A stretch of DNA of 64,000 nucleotides from Pseudomonas sp. QTF5 (GCF_000512695.2 NZ_AZRW02000009.1:62001-126000), one strand, 5' to 3'. Positions 35,612 to 46,602 are shown, counted from the stretch's first letter. The notes: generated from the letters alone by a model not told the origin. Numbers and translations: made by a program.

Positions 35612-37135
35612 ATGTCCCAGGCTGAAAAAATCGTTATCGCCGACGCCCCGCTGCGCTGGCAGGATGTGGTCGCAGTCGCCCGTCATGGCGCGCAGCTTGA
35701 GCTGTCGCCTCTGGTGTGGACTCGGATCGAGAATGCCCAGGCGATCGTCCAGCGCATCGTCGCCAGCGGCGAGCGTGCCTACGGCGTCAACACCGGACTC
35801 GGTGCGCTGTGCAACGTCTCGCTCAAAGACGAACAACTCAGCCAACTGTCGCGCAACACCTTGCTCAGTCACGCCTGTGGCGTCGGTGCACCGCTGGCCG
35901 ACGAGCAGACCCGTGCAATCATGTGTGCGGCAATCCGGAATTACAGCCATGGTAAATCCGGCATTCATCGTCGGGTGGTCGAAGCCTTGCTGGCGCTGCT
36001 CAACCGTGGCATCACTCCGCAAGTGCCTTCCCAGGGTTCGGTGGGTTACCTGACCCACATGGCCCACATCGGAATCACTCTGCTGGGTATCGGCAATGTC
36101 AGCTATCGCGGGCAGATCGTTTCCGCACAGCAAGCCCTGGTCGAAGAAGGTCTGCAACCGGTTCAGTTGGGCGCTAAAGATGGCTTGTGCCTGGTCAACG
36201 GCACGCCGTGCATGACCGGTCTCAGCTGTCTGGCAATTGCCGATGCGACGCGTCTGGTGCAGTGGGCCGACGTGATTGGTGCCATGAGCTTCGAAGCTCA
36301 GCGTGGCCAGATTGCCGCGTTCGACGCCGAGATCATCGCGCTCAAACCCCATCCGGGCATGCAGCAGGTCGGTATCAATCTGCGGGCATTGCTCGAGGGC
36401 AGTGAAGTGATTGCCAGCAGCAAGGGCATTCGTACTCAAGATGCGTTGAGCATCCGTTCGATCCCGCAAGTTCACGGTGCCGCCCGCGATCAACTTGAGC
36501 ACGCAAAAAAGCAGATCGAAACCGAACTCAACTCTGTCACCGACAACCCGATGCTGCTGGGCACGCCGGACAACTTCCGGGTGGTTTCCCAGGCCAACCC
36601 GCACGGTCAGTCGGTGGCATTGGCGGCGGATTTGCTGGCGATTGCCATGGCGGAAATCGGCTCTATCGCCGAGCGCCGCCTGGACCGTTTGATCAACCCG
36701 CACGTCAGCGGTCTGCCGGCGTTTCTGGTGGCCAATCCGGGAGTGAACTCCGGGATGATGATCGTGCAATACGTTGCCGCTTCCCTGTGTGCGGAAAACC
36801 GCCAGTTGGCGCAACCAGCGGTGCTCGACAACTTCGTCACTTCGGGCTTGCAGGAAGACCACCTGAGCATGGGCACCAACGCCGCGCTGAAGCTGCATCG
36901 CGCGCTGGAAAACTGCACGCAGATCCTCGCCATTGAATATTTGCTGGCATCCCAGGCGTTTGAATTCTTGAAAGAGCAACGTTTTGGTACTGGCACCGCT
37001 GCCGCTTGGCGCCTGTTGCGCGAGCGGGTTCCGGCCTATGACCAGGACCGCTGGCTGGCACCGGATATCGCCGCCGCTGCCAGTGTTTTGAAAGACCCGA
37101 TTTTGTTGCACAAGGCTTTACCGAATCTGAACTGA
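35612..37135 (+). CDS. hutH1: Histidase-family paralogue lacking the MIO tripeptide (HutH1-like)
   Basis: The 507-residue protein aligns with histidase along its length and keeps [20 protein letters not shown] and QEDHLSM. The loop that should read [12 protein letters not shown] instead reads [12 protein letters not shown], so the Ala-Ser-Gly that cyclises into the MIO electrophile is Tyr146-Leu147-Thr148. The active-site Tyr of QDPYSLR is Leu279 (QDALSIR). Ordinary histidase activity is therefore unlikely. The frame is intact with normal codon use, so it is not a decaying pseudogene. Start after TGAGGT at 35612. It may bind a ligand, regulate, or pair with HutH. Confidence 0.9.
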   Translation: MSQAEKIVIADAPLRWQDVVAVARHGAQLELSPLVWTRIENAQAIVQRIVASGERAYGVNTGLGALCNVSLKDEQLSQLSRNTLLSHACGVGAPLADEQTRAIMCAAIRNYSHGKSGIHRRVVEALLALLNRGITPQVPSQGSVGYLTHMAHIGITLLGIGNVSYRGQIVSAQQALVEEGLQPVQLGAKDGLCLVNGTPCMTGLSCLAIADATRLVQWADVIGAMSFEAQRGQIAAFDAEIIALKPHPGMQQVGINLRALLEGSEVIASSKGIRTQDALSIRSIPQVHGAARDQLEHAKKQIETELNSVTDNPMLLGTPDNFRVVSQANPHGQSVALAADLLAIAMAEIGSIAERRLDRLINPHVSGLPAFLVANPGVNSGMMIVQYVAASLCAENRQLAQPAVLDNFVTSGLQEDHLSMGTNAALKLHRALENCTQILAIEYLLASQAFEFLKEQRFGTGTAAAWRLLRERVPAYDQDRWLAPDIAAAASVLKDPILLHKALPNLN

Positions 37136-37266
37136 TTTTCACAACACCAGCGTGCCAAGGCGCGGCCCCCCCAAAAGGCGGGAAGCGACGGACAACGGAC
37201 ATTTCCGGAGCGTCTGGTGAGTCCTCTTCATTTATGAAGAATAAAAACTCTCAAAAGGAGCACAAA

Positions 37267-38799
37267 ATGACTGCGCTTAACCTGATTCCCGGCCAACTGA
37301 GCCTTGCCCAACTGCGTGATGTTTATCAGCAACCGGTCAAAATCACCCTCGACAACAGTGCCTCGGCCCAGATCGAAGCCAGCGTTGCCTGCGTGGAACA
37401 GATCCTCGCCGAGAACCGCACTGCTTATGGCATCAATACCGGTTTCGGCCTGCTAGCCTCGACCCGCATCGCCAGTGAGGACCTGGAAAACCTGCAGCGC
37501 TCGCTGGTGCTGTCCCACGCCGCCGGTGTCGGGGAGCCGATCAGCGACGCGCTGGTTCGATTGGTCATGGTGCTCAAGGTCAACAGCCTGAGCCGTGGTT
37601 TCTCCGGCATTCGTCGCGTAGTGATCGACGCGCTGATCGCGCTGATCAACGCCGAGGTTTACCCGCACATTCCATTGAAAGGTTCGGTGGGTGCATCCGG
37701 TGACCTGGCGCCTTTGGCCCACATGTCCCTGGTGCTGCTGGGCGAAGGTAAAGCTCGCTACAAAGGCGAGTGGATGGAAGCAACCGAAGCGCTGAAAGTC
37801 GCCGGTCTGACCCCGTTGACCCTGGCTGCCAAAGAAGGTCTGGCGCTGCTCAACGGCACTCAGGTTTCTACCGCTTATGCATTGCGCGGCTTGTTCGAAG
37901 GTGAAGATCTGTTCGCCGGCGCCTTGGCCCTTGGCGGTCTGACGGTCGAAGCGGTACTGGGCTCGCGCTCGCCATTCGACGCACGCATTCATGCGGCGCG
38001 CGGCCAGAAAGGCCAGATCGACGCCGCTGCCGCGTACCGCGATCTGCTGGGCGAGCGCAGCGAAGTGTCCGACTCGCACCAGAACTGCGAAAAGGTTCAG
38101 GACCCGTACTCCCTGCGCTGCCAGCCGCAAGTCATGGGCGCCTGCCTGACCCAGTTCCGCCAGGCCGCCGAAGTGCTCGCCATCGAAGCCAACGCCGTAT
38201 CGGACAACCCGCTGGTGTTCGCCGCTGAAGGTGACGTGATCTCGGGCGGTAACTTCCACGCCGAGCCGGTGGCCATGGCCGCCGACAACATGGCGTTGGC
38301 CATCGCCGAAATCGGCTCCCTGAGCGAACGTCGCATCTCGCTGATGATGGACAAACACATGTCGCAACTGCCGCCATTCCTGGTGGCCAATGGCGGCGTG
38401 AACTCCGGCTTCATGATCGCTCAAGTAACCGCTGCGGCTCTGGCCAGTGAAAACAAGGCCTTGTCCCATCCACACTCGGTGGACAGCCTGCCGACGTCGG
38501 CGAACCAGGAAGACCATGTGTCCATGGCCCCGGCGGCGGGCAAGCGTCTGTGGGAAATGGCGGAAAACACGCGTGGGGTTCTGGCGGTGGAATGGCTGGC
38601 GGCGGCTCAGGGCCTCGACCTGCGTGAAGGTCTGAAAACCTCGGCCAAACTGGAAAAGGTCCGGGCGATTTTGCGGGCTGAAGTGCCGTTTTATGAGAAG
38701 GACCGGTTCTTTGCGCCGGACATCAATGCGGCCAGTAAGTTGTTGGCCACCCGTTGCCTGAATGAGCTGGTTACGGCGAAGTTGCTGCCTAGCCTGTAA
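37267..38799 (+). CDS. hutH: Histidine ammonia-lyase (active copy)
   Basis: The 510-residue enzyme has the complete MIO motif [12 protein letters not shown] (Ala143-Ser144-Gly145), the catalytic YGINTGFG near the N terminus, Tyr281 in [10 protein letters not shown] and NQEDHVSM. It eliminates ammonia from histidine to give urocanate. AAAAGGAG precedes the ATG. It follows the MIO-less paralogue after 131 bases in the same operon and is the copy expected to carry pathway flux (hutH2 in P. fluorescens SBW25 usage). Confidence 0.98.
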   Translation: MTALNLIPGQLSLAQLRDVYQQPVKITLDNSASAQIEASVACVEQILAENRTAYGINTGFGLLASTRIASEDLENLQRSLVLSHAAGVGEPISDALVRLVMVLKVNSLSRGFSGIRRVVIDALIALINAEVYPHIPLKGSVGASGDLAPLAHMSLVLLGEGKARYKGEWMEATEALKVAGLTPLTLAAKEGLALLNGTQVSTAYALRGLFEGEDLFAGALALGGLTVEAVLGSRSPFDARIHAARGQKGQIDAAAAYRDLLGERSEVSDSHQNCEKVQDPYSLRCQPQVMGACLTQFRQAAEVLAIEANAVSDNPLVFAAEGDVISGGNFHAEPVAMAADNMALAIAEIGSLSERRISLMMDKHMSQLPPFLVANGGVNSGFMIAQVTAAALASENKALSHPHSVDSLPTSANQEDHVSMAPAAGKRLWEMAENTRGVLAVEWLAAAQGLDLREGLKTSAKLEKVRAILRAEVPFYEKDRFFAPDINAASKLLATRCLNELVTAKLLPSL

Positions 38800-38815
38800 T
38801 GGCTCCTTCTCTGAT

Positions 38816-38917
38816 GATCGTTCCCACGCTCTGCGTGGGAATGCCTCTAGGGACGCTCTGCGTCCAGTGACGCGGAGCGTCACGGGCTGCATTCCTTTGC
38901 TGCGCGTGGGAACGATC
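38816..38917. repeat. GATCGTTCCCACGC intergenic palindromic repeat, copy 3
   Basis: Nearly identical to the copy at 1431, including CCTCTAGGGACGCTCTGCGT and the central TGACGCGGAGCGTCA. The right arm is disrupted (ATTCCTTTGCTGCGCGTGGG). It lies between hutH and the permease gene inside the hut operon. Confidence 0.85.
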
Positions 38918-38948
38918 AGTCGCCAATAAAAATAATTAAGGACGAGAA

Positions 38949-40358
38949 ATGCAACAGCCAGCAAAAGGTTTGAAACGCGGGCTCTCTGCCCGACATATTC
39001 GCTTCATGGCGCTGGGGTCGGCGATCGGCACCGGGCTGTTCTACGGTTCTGCCTCGGCCATTCAAATGGCCGGGCCGGCGGTACTGCTCGCTTACCTGAT
39101 CGGTGGCGCGGCGGTGTTCATGGTCATGCGCGCCCTCGGTGAGATGGCGGTGCACAACCCGGTGGCCGGCTCTTTCGGTCAGTACGCCAGCACCTACCTG
39201 GGGCCGATGGCGGGGTTCATCCTCGGTTGGACTTACGCGTTTGAAATGGTCATCGTCGGCATGGCCGACGTCACCGCGTTCGGTATTTACATGGGCTTCT
39301 GGTTTCCGGAAGTCGACCGCTGGATCTGGGTGCTGGGCATCGTGTCGGTGGTCGGTGGCTTGAACCTGTGCAACGTCAAGGTCTTCGGTGAAATGGAGTT
39401 CTGGTTGTCGCTGCTCAAGGTCGCGGCCATCGTTGCGATGATCCTGGGTGGCTTCGGCATCATGCTGTTCGGTATCAGCACCGCGCCCGGCGCCCAGGCG
39501 ACCGACATCAGCAACCTCTGGAGCCATGGCGGCTTCATGCCCAATGGCGTGGGCGGCCTGATCGCATCGTTTGCGGTGGTGATGTTTGCGTTTGGCGGCA
39601 TTGAAATCATCGGCGTGACTGCCGGTGAGGCCAAAGACCCGCAGCGCGTGCTGCCCAGAGCGATCAATGCCGTACCGTTGCGTATCCTGCTGTTCTACGT
39701 GCTGACGATGTTTGTGCTGATGTCGATCTTTCCTTGGCAACAGATTGGCAGCCAGGGCAGTCCATTCGTGCAGATTTTCGACAACCTGGGGATCAGCTCG
39801 GCGGCGACTATTCTCAATATCGTGGTGATCTCGGCAGCGGTGTCGGCGATCAACAGTGACATCTTCGGCGCTGGCCGGATGATGTACGGGTTGGCTCAGC
39901 AAGGGCACGCACCCAAAGGCTTCGCCCGCCTGTCGGTCAATGGTGTGCCATGGATGACCGTAGTGGTGATGAGTGCCGCGCTGCTGCTGGGCGTGCTGCT
40001 GAACTACCTGATTCCGGAAAACGTGTTTCTGTTGATCGCCTCCGTCGCGACCTTTGCCACGGTGTGGGTCTGGCTGATGATTCTGTGCACCCAGGTGGCT
40101 ATGCGTCGCTCCATGAGCGCCGAGCAAGTCGCACAACTGAAATTCCCGGTGCCTTTCTGGCCTTACGCACCGATGGCGGCGATTGCCTTCATGTTGTTCA
40201 TTTTCGGCGTGCTGGGCTACTTCCCGGACACCCAGGCGGCGCTGATCGTCGGCGTGGTCTGGATCGTGCTGTTGGTGCTGGCCTACCTGATGTGGGTGAA
40301 ACCGGCGGCAGGTCAGGCAGCCTTGGTGGCACGAGACCCTGTTTTTTCTCATCGATAA
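38949..40358 (+). CDS. hutT: Histidine-type amino acid permease HutT
   Basis: The 469-residue APC-superfamily transporter has about 12 membrane helices and the family motifs [17 protein letters not shown] and [19 protein letters not shown]. It is a proton-coupled amino acid importer of the ProY/HutT kind. Its position between hutH and hutI makes histidine the likely substrate (inference). GGACGAGAA precedes the start. Confidence 0.9.
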   Translation: MQQPAKGLKRGLSARHIRFMALGSAIGTGLFYGSASAIQMAGPAVLLAYLIGGAAVFMVMRALGEMAVHNPVAGSFGQYASTYLGPMAGFILGWTYAFEMVIVGMADVTAFGIYMGFWFPEVDRWIWVLGIVSVVGGLNLCNVKVFGEMEFWLSLLKVAAIVAMILGGFGIMLFGISTAPGAQATDISNLWSHGGFMPNGVGGLIASFAVVMFAFGGIEIIGVTAGEAKDPQRVLPRAINAVPLRILLFYVLTMFVLMSIFPWQQIGSQGSPFVQIFDNLGISSAATILNIVVISAAVSAINSDIFGAGRMMYGLAQQGHAPKGFARLSVNGVPWMTVVVMSAALLLGVLLNYLIPENVFLLIASVATFATVWVWLMILCTQVAMRRSMSAEQVAQLKFPVPFWPYAPMAAIAFMLFIFGVLGYFPDTQAALIVGVVWIVLLVLAYLMWVKPAAGQAALVARDPVFSHR

Positions 40359-40375
40359 CCTAACGGAGGCCAAGG

Positions 40376-41581
40376 ATGAAAACGCTCTGGCAACACTGCC
40401 ACGTCGCAACTATGGTGCAAGGCGTCTACTCGATCATCGAGGACGCGGCCATCGTGACGTCAGGTGCGCACATTGAGTGGATTGGCCCGCGCGGTGAGTT
40501 GCCGGCGGGTGAGTACCCGGCCGTCAACGATCTTAAAGGCGCCTGGGTCACCCCTGGGCTGATCGACTGCCACACCCACACGGTGTTCGGCGGCAACCGC
40601 AGCGGTGAATTCGAGCAACGCCTGCAAGGCGTCAGCTATGCGGAAATCGCCGCCGCCGGCGGTGGCATCGCCAGCACTGTGCGCGCGACCCGCGCCGCCA
40701 GCGAAGACGAGCTGTTCGCCAGCGCCGCCAAGCGCCTGAAGAGCCTGATGCGCGACGGCGTGACCACGGTCGAGATGAAGTCCGGCTACGGCCTGGACCT
40801 GGCCAGCGAACGCAAGATCCTGCGGGTCATCCGCCGTCTCGGCGCCGAGCTACCAGTCAGCGTGCGCAGCACCTGCCTGGCCGCCCACGCTCTGCCGCCG
40901 GAATACGCTGATCGCGCCGACGACTACATCGATCACATCTGCAGCGAAATGCTCCCGGCCCTGGCGGCCGAAGGGCTGGTGGATGCGGTGGATGCTTTCT
41001 GCGAATACCTGGCGTTTTCGCCGGAGCAGGTCGAACGGGTTTTCGTCGCCGCGCAGAACCTTGGCTTGCCGGTGAAACTACATGCCGAGCAATTGTCGTC
41101 GCTGCACGGTTCGAGTCTGGCGGCGCGCTACCACGCGTTGTCCGCCGATCACCTGGAATTCATGACCGAAGACGACGCCATCGCCATGGCCAAGTCCGGC
41201 ACCGTCGCGGTATTGCTGCCCGGCGCGTTCTACTTCCTGCGGGAAACCCAATTGCCGCCGATGGAAGCCCTGCGCAAACACGGCGTAAAAATCGCCATCG
41301 CCAGCGACCTCAATCCCGGCACTTCGCCGGCGCTGTCGTTGCGCTTGATGCTGAACATGGCCTGCACCTGTTTCCGTATGACCCCGGAAGAAGCTCTGGC
41401 GGGTGCAACGATTCATGCCGCCACCGCGCTGGGCATGGGCGAGACTCACGGTTCGCTGGAAGCCGGCAAAGTCGCCGACTTTGTCGCCTGGCAGATTGAT
41501 CGACCGGCCGACCTGTCGTACTGGCTGGGCGGCGACCTGGAAAAACGCGTCGTGCGTCACGGCGTCGAAACGAGCGTTTAG
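40376..41581 (+). CDS. hutI: Imidazolonepropionase
   Basis: The 401-residue amidohydrolase has the metal motif [11 protein letters not shown], substrate segment [18 protein letters not shown] and [11 protein letters not shown]. It opens the imidazolone ring to give N-formimino-glutamate. An AACGGAGG ribosome-binding site precedes the ATG, 17 bases after hutT. Length and motifs are standard. Confidence 0.97.
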   Translation: MKTLWQHCHVATMVQGVYSIIEDAAIVTSGAHIEWIGPRGELPAGEYPAVNDLKGAWVTPGLIDCHTHTVFGGNRSGEFEQRLQGVSYAEIAAAGGGIASTVRATRAASEDELFASAAKRLKSLMRDGVTTVEMKSGYGLDLASERKILRVIRRLGAELPVSVRSTCLAAHALPPEYADRADDYIDHICSEMLPALAAEGLVDAVDAFCEYLAFSPEQVERVFVAAQNLGLPVKLHAEQLSSLHGSSLAARYHALSADHLEFMTEDDAIAMAKSGTVAVLLPGAFYFLRETQLPPMEALRKHGVKIAIASDLNPGTSPALSLRLMLNMACTCFRMTPEEALAGATIHAATALGMGETHGSLEAGKVADFVAWQIDRPADLSYWLGGDLEKRVVRHGVETSV

Positions 41582-41591
41582 GAGAGCAGTT

Positions 41592-42395
41592 GTGGATAAG
41601 GTTCTGAACTTCAAACAAGGCCGCGTGCCGCTACTGATCAGCATGCCTCACGCCGGTCTACGCCTGACCCCAGCGGTCGAAGCGGGATTGATTCCCGACG
41701 CGAAAAGCCTGCCGGACACCGACTGGCACATTCCCAGACTTTACGAATTCGCCACCGAGCTGGGCGCCAGCACTCTGGCGGCCGAGTACTCGCGGTTTGT
41801 CATCGATCTGAACCGACCGTCCGACGACAAGCCTTTATATGTCGGCGCCACTACTGGTCTGTACCCGGTGACGTTGTTCGACGGTATTCCGTTGTTCCGC
41901 GAAGGGTCGGAGCCCTCGGCCACAGAGCGGGCGAATTATCTGGAGCAAATCTGGACGCCGTACCACCGCACCTTACAGGAGGAGCTGGCACGGCTGAAGG
42001 CCGAGTTCGGCTACGCGCTGCTATTCGATGCACACTCGATCCGCTCGATAATCCCACACCTGTTCGACGGCAAGCTTCCGGACTTCAACCTAGGCACCTT
42101 CAATGGCGCCAGTTGCGATCCACAATTAGCCAGTCAACTGGAAGCCATCTGCGCGCAACACGGCGATTACAGCCATGTGCTGAACGGTCGATTCAAGGGC
42201 GGGCACATCACCCGGCATTACGGCAACCCGGCCGAGAACATCCATGCCGTGCAACTGGAGTTGGGTCAGTGCACGTACATGGAAGAGTTCGAGCCGTTCC
42301 GTTATCGCCCGGACCTGGCGGCACCGACGCAAGTGGTGCTCAGGGAATTGCTGCAAGGGTTGTTGGCGTGGGGCGAAAAGCACTACAGCGCATAA
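41592..42395 (+). CDS. hutG: N-formylglutamate deformylase
   Basis: The 267-residue protein has the N-formylglutamate amidohydrolase pattern: LLISMPHAG, DLNRPSDD, LLFDAHSIRS and ITRHYGNP. It releases formate and glutamate, completing the pathway started by HutH and HutF. Start is GTG at 41592 after AGGAGAG, 10 bases past hutI; the open frame extends into hutI in another frame. It is the last hut gene. Confidence 0.95.
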   Translation: MDKVLNFKQGRVPLLISMPHAGLRLTPAVEAGLIPDAKSLPDTDWHIPRLYEFATELGASTLAAEYSRFVIDLNRPSDDKPLYVGATTGLYPVTLFDGIPLFREGSEPSATERANYLEQIWTPYHRTLQEELARLKAEFGYALLFDAHSIRSIIPHLFDGKLPDFNLGTFNGASCDPQLASQLEAICAQHGDYSHVLNGRFKGGHITRHYGNPAENIHAVQLELGQCTYMEEFEPFRYRPDLAAPTQVVLRELLQGLLAWGEKHYSA

Positions 42396-42417
42396 CCCTG
42401 TGGCGAGCGGGCCTTTG

Positions 42418-42548
42418 TGGCGAGGGAGCTTGCTCCCGCTCGGCGGCGAAGCCGTCGTAAACCCGGCTGGTCGGGCGTATCTGATAAAACTCGGTTGAAT
42501 GGTTTGGGGGCTGCTTCGCAACCCAGCGGGAGCAAGCTCCCTCGCCAC
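42418..42548. repeat. REP pair of the GTGGCGAGGGAGCTTGCTCCCGC family
   Basis: The arms GTGGCGAGGGAGCTTGCTCC and GGAGCAAGCTCCCTCGCCAC flank about 85 bp, as at 30418. A partial extra GTGGCGAGCGGGCC precedes it at 42401. It fills nearly half of the 311-bp gap after hutG; the rest holds no gene. Confidence 0.85.
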
Positions 42549-42707
42549 AGATTGGTGTTCGCCTTGATAACGCATCAGGACAGTCGCCACCGTGCAAAAC
42601 ACGGTCGCCACAGGGCGCTTTTGCCGTCTCGGCGCTGCGTAATGTTCTGGGCACGGTGCATGAAGACACCGGGCCCATAATAATCTGCTGCCGAGCGAGC
42701 CTTCCCG

Positions 42708-43655
42708 ATGAAACGACTGTTCAACCGCTGTCTGTTAATCCTCACCGGCACTGCTCTTCTGAGCACCAGCGTTTTCGCCAACGACCCCGCTTCCTGCAAG
42801 ACCGTACGCATGGGCGTGGTCAACTGGACTGACGTGATCGCCACCAGCGGCATGGCTGACGTATTGCTCAATGGCCTCGGCTACGAAAGCAAGCAAACCA
42901 GCGCCGTGCAGCAAATCATTTTCGCCGGCATCCGCGACAAACGCCTCGATATCTTTCTCGGTTACTGGAAACCGGCGATGGATAAAAACATCGCTCCGTT
43001 CGTGGCGGCCAATCAGGTGAAGGTCATGGACAAACCGAGCCTGGCCGACGCCCAGGCGACGCTCGCCGTGCCTGACTACGTGGCTGCCGCCGGCCTGAAA
43101 ACCTTCGCCGACATCGCCAGATTCAAGGATCAGCTTGGCGGCAAGATCTACGGCATCGAACCGGGCAGCGGCGCCAACACCACGATCAAAACCATGATCG
43201 AGGCCAATCACTTTGGCTTGAAGGACTTCAAACTGATCGAGTCCGGTGAGGCCGGGATGCTCGCCGCGGTGCAGCGGGCGGTCAATCGCAAGGAGTTCGT
43301 GGTGTTCGTCGGCTGGACCCCGCATCCGATGAACATCAACATGAACATCGCCTACCTGAGCGGCAGCGAAGACGTCTACGGGCCGAACGAAGGCGCTGCG
43401 ACCGTTTCCACCGTGACCGCGCCGGACTATGCCGAGCGCTGCCCGAACGTGAACCGCCTGCTGGAAAACCTGACTTTCACCGCCGCGCAGGAAAGTCAGT
43501 TGATGGTGCCGATCATGGAGCGCAAGACGCCACAGGAGGTCGCCAGGCAATGGCTGCGTGATCATCCCGAAGATCTTCAACGCTGGCTGGCGGGTGTCAG
43601 CAGTTTTGATGGCAAGGAGGGGGTGGCAGCCGTTCAGGCCAGTTTGAAAAACTGA
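42708..43655 (+). CDS. Orphan choline-type ABC substrate-binding protein
   Basis: The 315-residue precursor has a signal peptide (LILTGTALLSTSVFAND) and an OpuAC-type domain with VRMGVVNWTDVIATSGMADVLL, DIFLGYWKPAMD, EPGSGANTT and VFVGWTPHPMN. These Trp and Tyr positions resemble the aromatic box of choline binders such as ChoX/CbcX/BetX. No permease or ATPase gene adjoins it, so it probably feeds a transporter encoded elsewhere. Choline is an inference; other quaternary amines are possible. Confidence 0.85.
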   Translation: MKRLFNRCLLILTGTALLSTSVFANDPASCKTVRMGVVNWTDVIATSGMADVLLNGLGYESKQTSAVQQIIFAGIRDKRLDIFLGYWKPAMDKNIAPFVAANQVKVMDKPSLADAQATLAVPDYVAAAGLKTFADIARFKDQLGGKIYGIEPGSGANTTIKTMIEANHFGLKDFKLIESGEAGMLAAVQRAVNRKEFVVFVGWTPHPMNINMNIAYLSGSEDVYGPNEGAATVSTVTAPDYAERCPNVNRLLENLTFTAAQESQLMVPIMERKTPQEVARQWLRDHPEDLQRWLAGVSSFDGKEGVAAVQASLKN

Positions 43656-43698
43656 CTGGTTGAGCGGGATCACTGTGGCGAGGGGGGGCGCAGAACCT

Positions 43699-43786
43699 GT
43701 GGGAGCGTGGCTTGCCCGCGAAGAACGATGACGCGCAATACCTGAAAAACCGCGGTGCATTCTTCGCGGGCAAGCCACGCTCCCAC
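43699..43786. repeat. REP pair, GTGGCTTGCCCGCGAAGAA variant
   Basis: GTGGGAGCGTGGCTTGCCCG and the inverted CGGGCAAGCCACGCTCCCAC are perfect arms that also pair through GCGAAGAA/TTCTTCGC. It is a sequence variant of the main REP type. Confidence 0.83.
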
Positions 43787-43841
43787 AGGATTTGCGTCGT
43801 TCAAGTTTTTTGACTTCCTCTATTTGGCTGGCTGCAAGCTC

Positions 43842-44762
43842 ATGGCTTCTTATCCACTCTCCGAACACATGGCGGCTTTCGTCGAGAAAACCCTCAGCTT
43901 CAACAGCACCGACAGCAGCCTCACCGGTTTGCGTCAGGCCTACAGCGAGATGTGCCGGGCGTTTACCCCGCCGCGTCCTGCGGGGCTTGAAGTGGTCGAC
44001 TTCCAATTGGCAGGCGTGGCCGTGCGTTCCTGGCAACCGCCGGTCACGCCACCGACCAACGGTTGGCCGTGCATTGTGTACCTGCACGGCGGTGGTTGGG
44101 TGGTGGGGGATCTGGATTCCCACGCCTTCATCTGCGCCGAGCTGGCGTCGGTGCTCGGGGTGCTGGTGATCGCCGTCGATTATCGGCTGGCACCGGAGCA
44201 CCCGTTCCCGGCGGCGTTCGATGACTGCCTGAGTGTCTGGCGCGCGCTGCGCACAGGACCGTTTCAGCTCGATCAGGCGCGCACCCTGGTGGCAGGCGAC
44301 AGCGCTGGCGGCAATCTCGCCGCTGCGTTGTGCCTCGCGTTGCGCGATGCCGGTGAGCCAATGCCATGCGCGCAAGTTCTGATCTATCCGGGACTGGGCG
44401 GCGATCACCGATTGCCGTCGCGCAGCGAATGCGCCGATGCGCCATTGCTCAGCAGCAGCGATCTGGATTGTTATCACGCGTTGTATTTAGGCGGTACCAG
44501 ACAACCGGGTGCCTATGCGATGCCCTTGCTCGCCGACGACTTCAGCGGTCTGCCACCGGCGTTGATCGCCGTGGCGCAGTTCGATCCGCTGTGCGATGAC
44601 GGCGTGCTTTACGCCGAGCGACTCAACGCCGCAGGCGTGAGCGCAACGCTTTATTACGGGGAGGGGCTGGTTCACGGCTGTTTGCGGGCGCGGGGGCAGG
44701 TCGCCGAGGTCGACCGACTCTATGAAATCCTGTTCGGCTATTTGGCTGAAAAAACGGGCTGA
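43842..44762 (+). CDS. Alpha/beta hydrolase of the hormone-sensitive lipase family
   Basis: The 306-residue esterase has the oxyanion-hole motif YLHGGGWVVGDLDSH, the nucleophile in VAGDSAGGNLA, the family motif DYRLAPEHPFPAA, and Asp/His candidates in QFDPLCDDG and GLVHGC. It would hydrolyse short-chain or aryl esters; the substrate is unknown. No signal peptide is evident. The start MASYPLSEHM was chosen because the upstream frame runs through the REP element; the ribosome-binding site is weak. Confidence 0.85.
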   Translation: MASYPLSEHMAAFVEKTLSFNSTDSSLTGLRQAYSEMCRAFTPPRPAGLEVVDFQLAGVAVRSWQPPVTPPTNGWPCIVYLHGGGWVVGDLDSHAFICAELASVLGVLVIAVDYRLAPEHPFPAAFDDCLSVWRALRTGPFQLDQARTLVAGDSAGGNLAAALCLALRDAGEPMPCAQVLIYPGLGGDHRLPSRSECADAPLLSSSDLDCYHALYLGGTRQPGAYAMPLLADDFSGLPPALIAVAQFDPLCDDGVLYAERLNAAGVSATLYYGEGLVHGCLRARGQVAEVDRLYEILFGYLAEKTG

Positions 44763-44876
44763 CAAACTCTGACGCTGCAGGGGCATGCTCATTGAAGTAA
44801 TTCGGGTTTATGATGCCGGACGGCAGAATAATAGAAGTCCCCCCAGGGATGACCTCGACCCCTTACGGAGCGCGCA

Positions 44877-45848
44877 ATGCAGACTTTGTACCCGCAGATC
44901 AAACCCCACGCCCGGCACGATCTGGCCGTCGATAAAACCCACACGCTGTACGTCGACGAAAGCGGTTCGCCGGAAGGTTTGCCGGTGGTGTTCATCCACG
45001 GCGGCCCCGGCGCCGGGTGTGATGCCCAGAGCCGCCGGTATTTTGATCCGAACCTGTATCGCATTGTCACCTTCGACCAGCGCGGTTGCGGTCGCTCCAC
45101 GCCCCACGCCAGCCTGGAAAACAACACCACCTGGGATCTGGTCGCCGACCTCGAGCGGATTCGCAAACACCTGGGTATCGACAAGTGGGTGCTGTTCGGC
45201 GGCTCCTGGGGTTCGACCTTGGCCCTGGCCTACGCGCAAACCCATCCGGAGCGCGTGCACGGTTTGATTCTTCGTGGGATTTTTCTTTGCCGTCCCCAGG
45301 AAATCGAATGGTTCTACCAGTGTGGCGCCAGTCGGCTGTTTCCCGATTACTGGCAGGACTACATCGCCCCGATCCCGCAGGACGAACGCCACGACTTGCT
45401 CTCGGCGTTCCACAAACGCCTGGTCGGCAACGATCAGATCGCCCAGATGCACGCGGCCAAGGCCTGGTCCATGTGGGAAGGCCGCACCGCCACCCTGCGG
45501 CCGAATCCGCTGGTGATCGACCGTTTCTCCGAGCCTCAGCGTGCGTTGTCCATCGCCCGTATCGAGTGCCACTACTTCACCAACAATGCTTTCCTCGAGC
45601 CGAACCAACTGATTCGCGACATGGCCAAGATCGCCCATCTGCCGGGCATTATTGTCCATGGTCGCTACGACGTGATCTGTCCGCTGGACAACGCCTGGGA
45701 ACTGCATCAGGCCTGGCCGAACAGCGAATTGCAGGTGATTCGCGACGCCGGCCATGCGGCGTCCGAAACAGGTATCACTGATGCCTTGGTACGCGCCGCT
45801 GATCAGATGGCCCGTCGTATGCTCAACCTGTCGCCTGACGAAGCATGA
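44877..45848 (+). CDS. pip: Proline iminopeptidase
   Basis: The 323-residue alpha/beta hydrolase has [21 protein letters not shown] and the nucleophile [10 protein letters not shown], all typical of S33 prolyl aminopeptidases. Asp in YDVICP and His in GHAASE complete the triad. It removes N-terminal proline from peptides in the cytoplasm. It overlaps dtd by 4 bases, the conserved Pseudomonas pair. Confidence 0.96.
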   Translation: MQTLYPQIKPHARHDLAVDKTHTLYVDESGSPEGLPVVFIHGGPGAGCDAQSRRYFDPNLYRIVTFDQRGCGRSTPHASLENNTTWDLVADLERIRKHLGIDKWVLFGGSWGSTLALAYAQTHPERVHGLILRGIFLCRPQEIEWFYQCGASRLFPDYWQDYIAPIPQDERHDLLSAFHKRLVGNDQIAQMHAAKAWSMWEGRTATLRPNPLVIDRFSEPQRALSIARIECHYFTNNAFLEPNQLIRDMAKIAHLPGIIVHGRYDVICPLDNAWELHQAWPNSELQVIRDAGHAASETGITDALVRAADQMARRMLNLSPDEA

Positions 45849-46282
45849 AGGGCCTGCTGCAACGCGTGCGTGGCGCGCGAGTCGAGGTTGCGGGGGAGGT
45901 GGTTGGCGCGATAGATCAGGGGTTGCTGGTGTTGGTCGCAGTCGAGCCCGACGATACTCGGGCCAGCGCCGACAAACTTCTGCATAAACTGCTTAACTAT
46001 CGAGTATTCAGTGACGCCGAGGGCAAGATGAATCTGTCCTTGGCGGACGTAGGCGGTGGGTTGCTGCTGGTCTCACAGTTCACCCTGGCCGCCGACACCA
46101 AAAACGGGTTGCGCCCAAGTTTTTCGACTGCGGCTCCTCCTGCTTTGGGCGAGGAGCTGTTCGGCTATCTATTGGGTAAAGCGAAACAGGTGCATGGCAC
46201 TGTGGCATCAGGTAGATTCGGCGCGGATATGCAGGTGCACCTGGTCAATGATGGCCCGGTAACCTTCCTGTTACAGACGTGA
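45845..46282 (+). CDS. dtd: D-aminoacyl-tRNA deacylase
   Basis: The 145-residue protein begins [15 protein letters not shown]. It has the DTD motif SQFTLAAD and the cross-subunit GlyCisPro motif near the end (NDGPVTF), which forms the chiral-rejection active site. It removes D-amino acids, and mischarged glycine, from tRNA. The ATGA overlap with pip implies translational coupling. Confidence 0.97.
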   Translation: MKGLLQRVRGARVEVAGEVVGAIDQGLLVLVAVEPDDTRASADKLLHKLLNYRVFSDAEGKMNLSLADVGGGLLLVSQFTLAADTKNGLRPSFSTAAPPALGEELFGYLLGKAKQVHGTVASGRFGADMQVHLVNDGPVTFLLQT

Positions 46283-46602
46283 AAGCGCTTGAAACATCTT
46301 TTTAAGTGCATTTCGGCTGAAAACGGGGGCTTTTCCCGATAAATACTTGGTTCCCCCTGATGCGTTGTAACGCGGCCTGCTAGATAATCGCGCGCTACGG
46401 GGATCAGCGTTCGTTGGTCCGTTTTGACTTAGGTAGAGACTTGTCCGAGACCTGTTGGGGAATCATTTTGCCCCATAGGAGTCGGAACAATGCTCGCCAA
46501 CTTGGCAAGAGTCGTTCGCAGGGTCGGTTTTTTCCACCGCACACCGTGCTGGCACTTTAACTGGCCGTTGGTTTTTTGATCTGTTTTCGGCGAGGGTTGC
46601 TC

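Noticed and set aside
35612..37135. Calling the MIO-less histidase a pseudogene
   Set aside because: The frame is complete, has a good ribosome-binding site, and retains most family residues; the changes are substitutions in the loop, not frameshifts or stops.
46283..46602. Riboswitch or leader peptide before opgG
   Set aside because: Only one small hairpin (TGGGG/CCCCA) is visible; no known riboswitch core or small frame with a ribosome-binding site was found.
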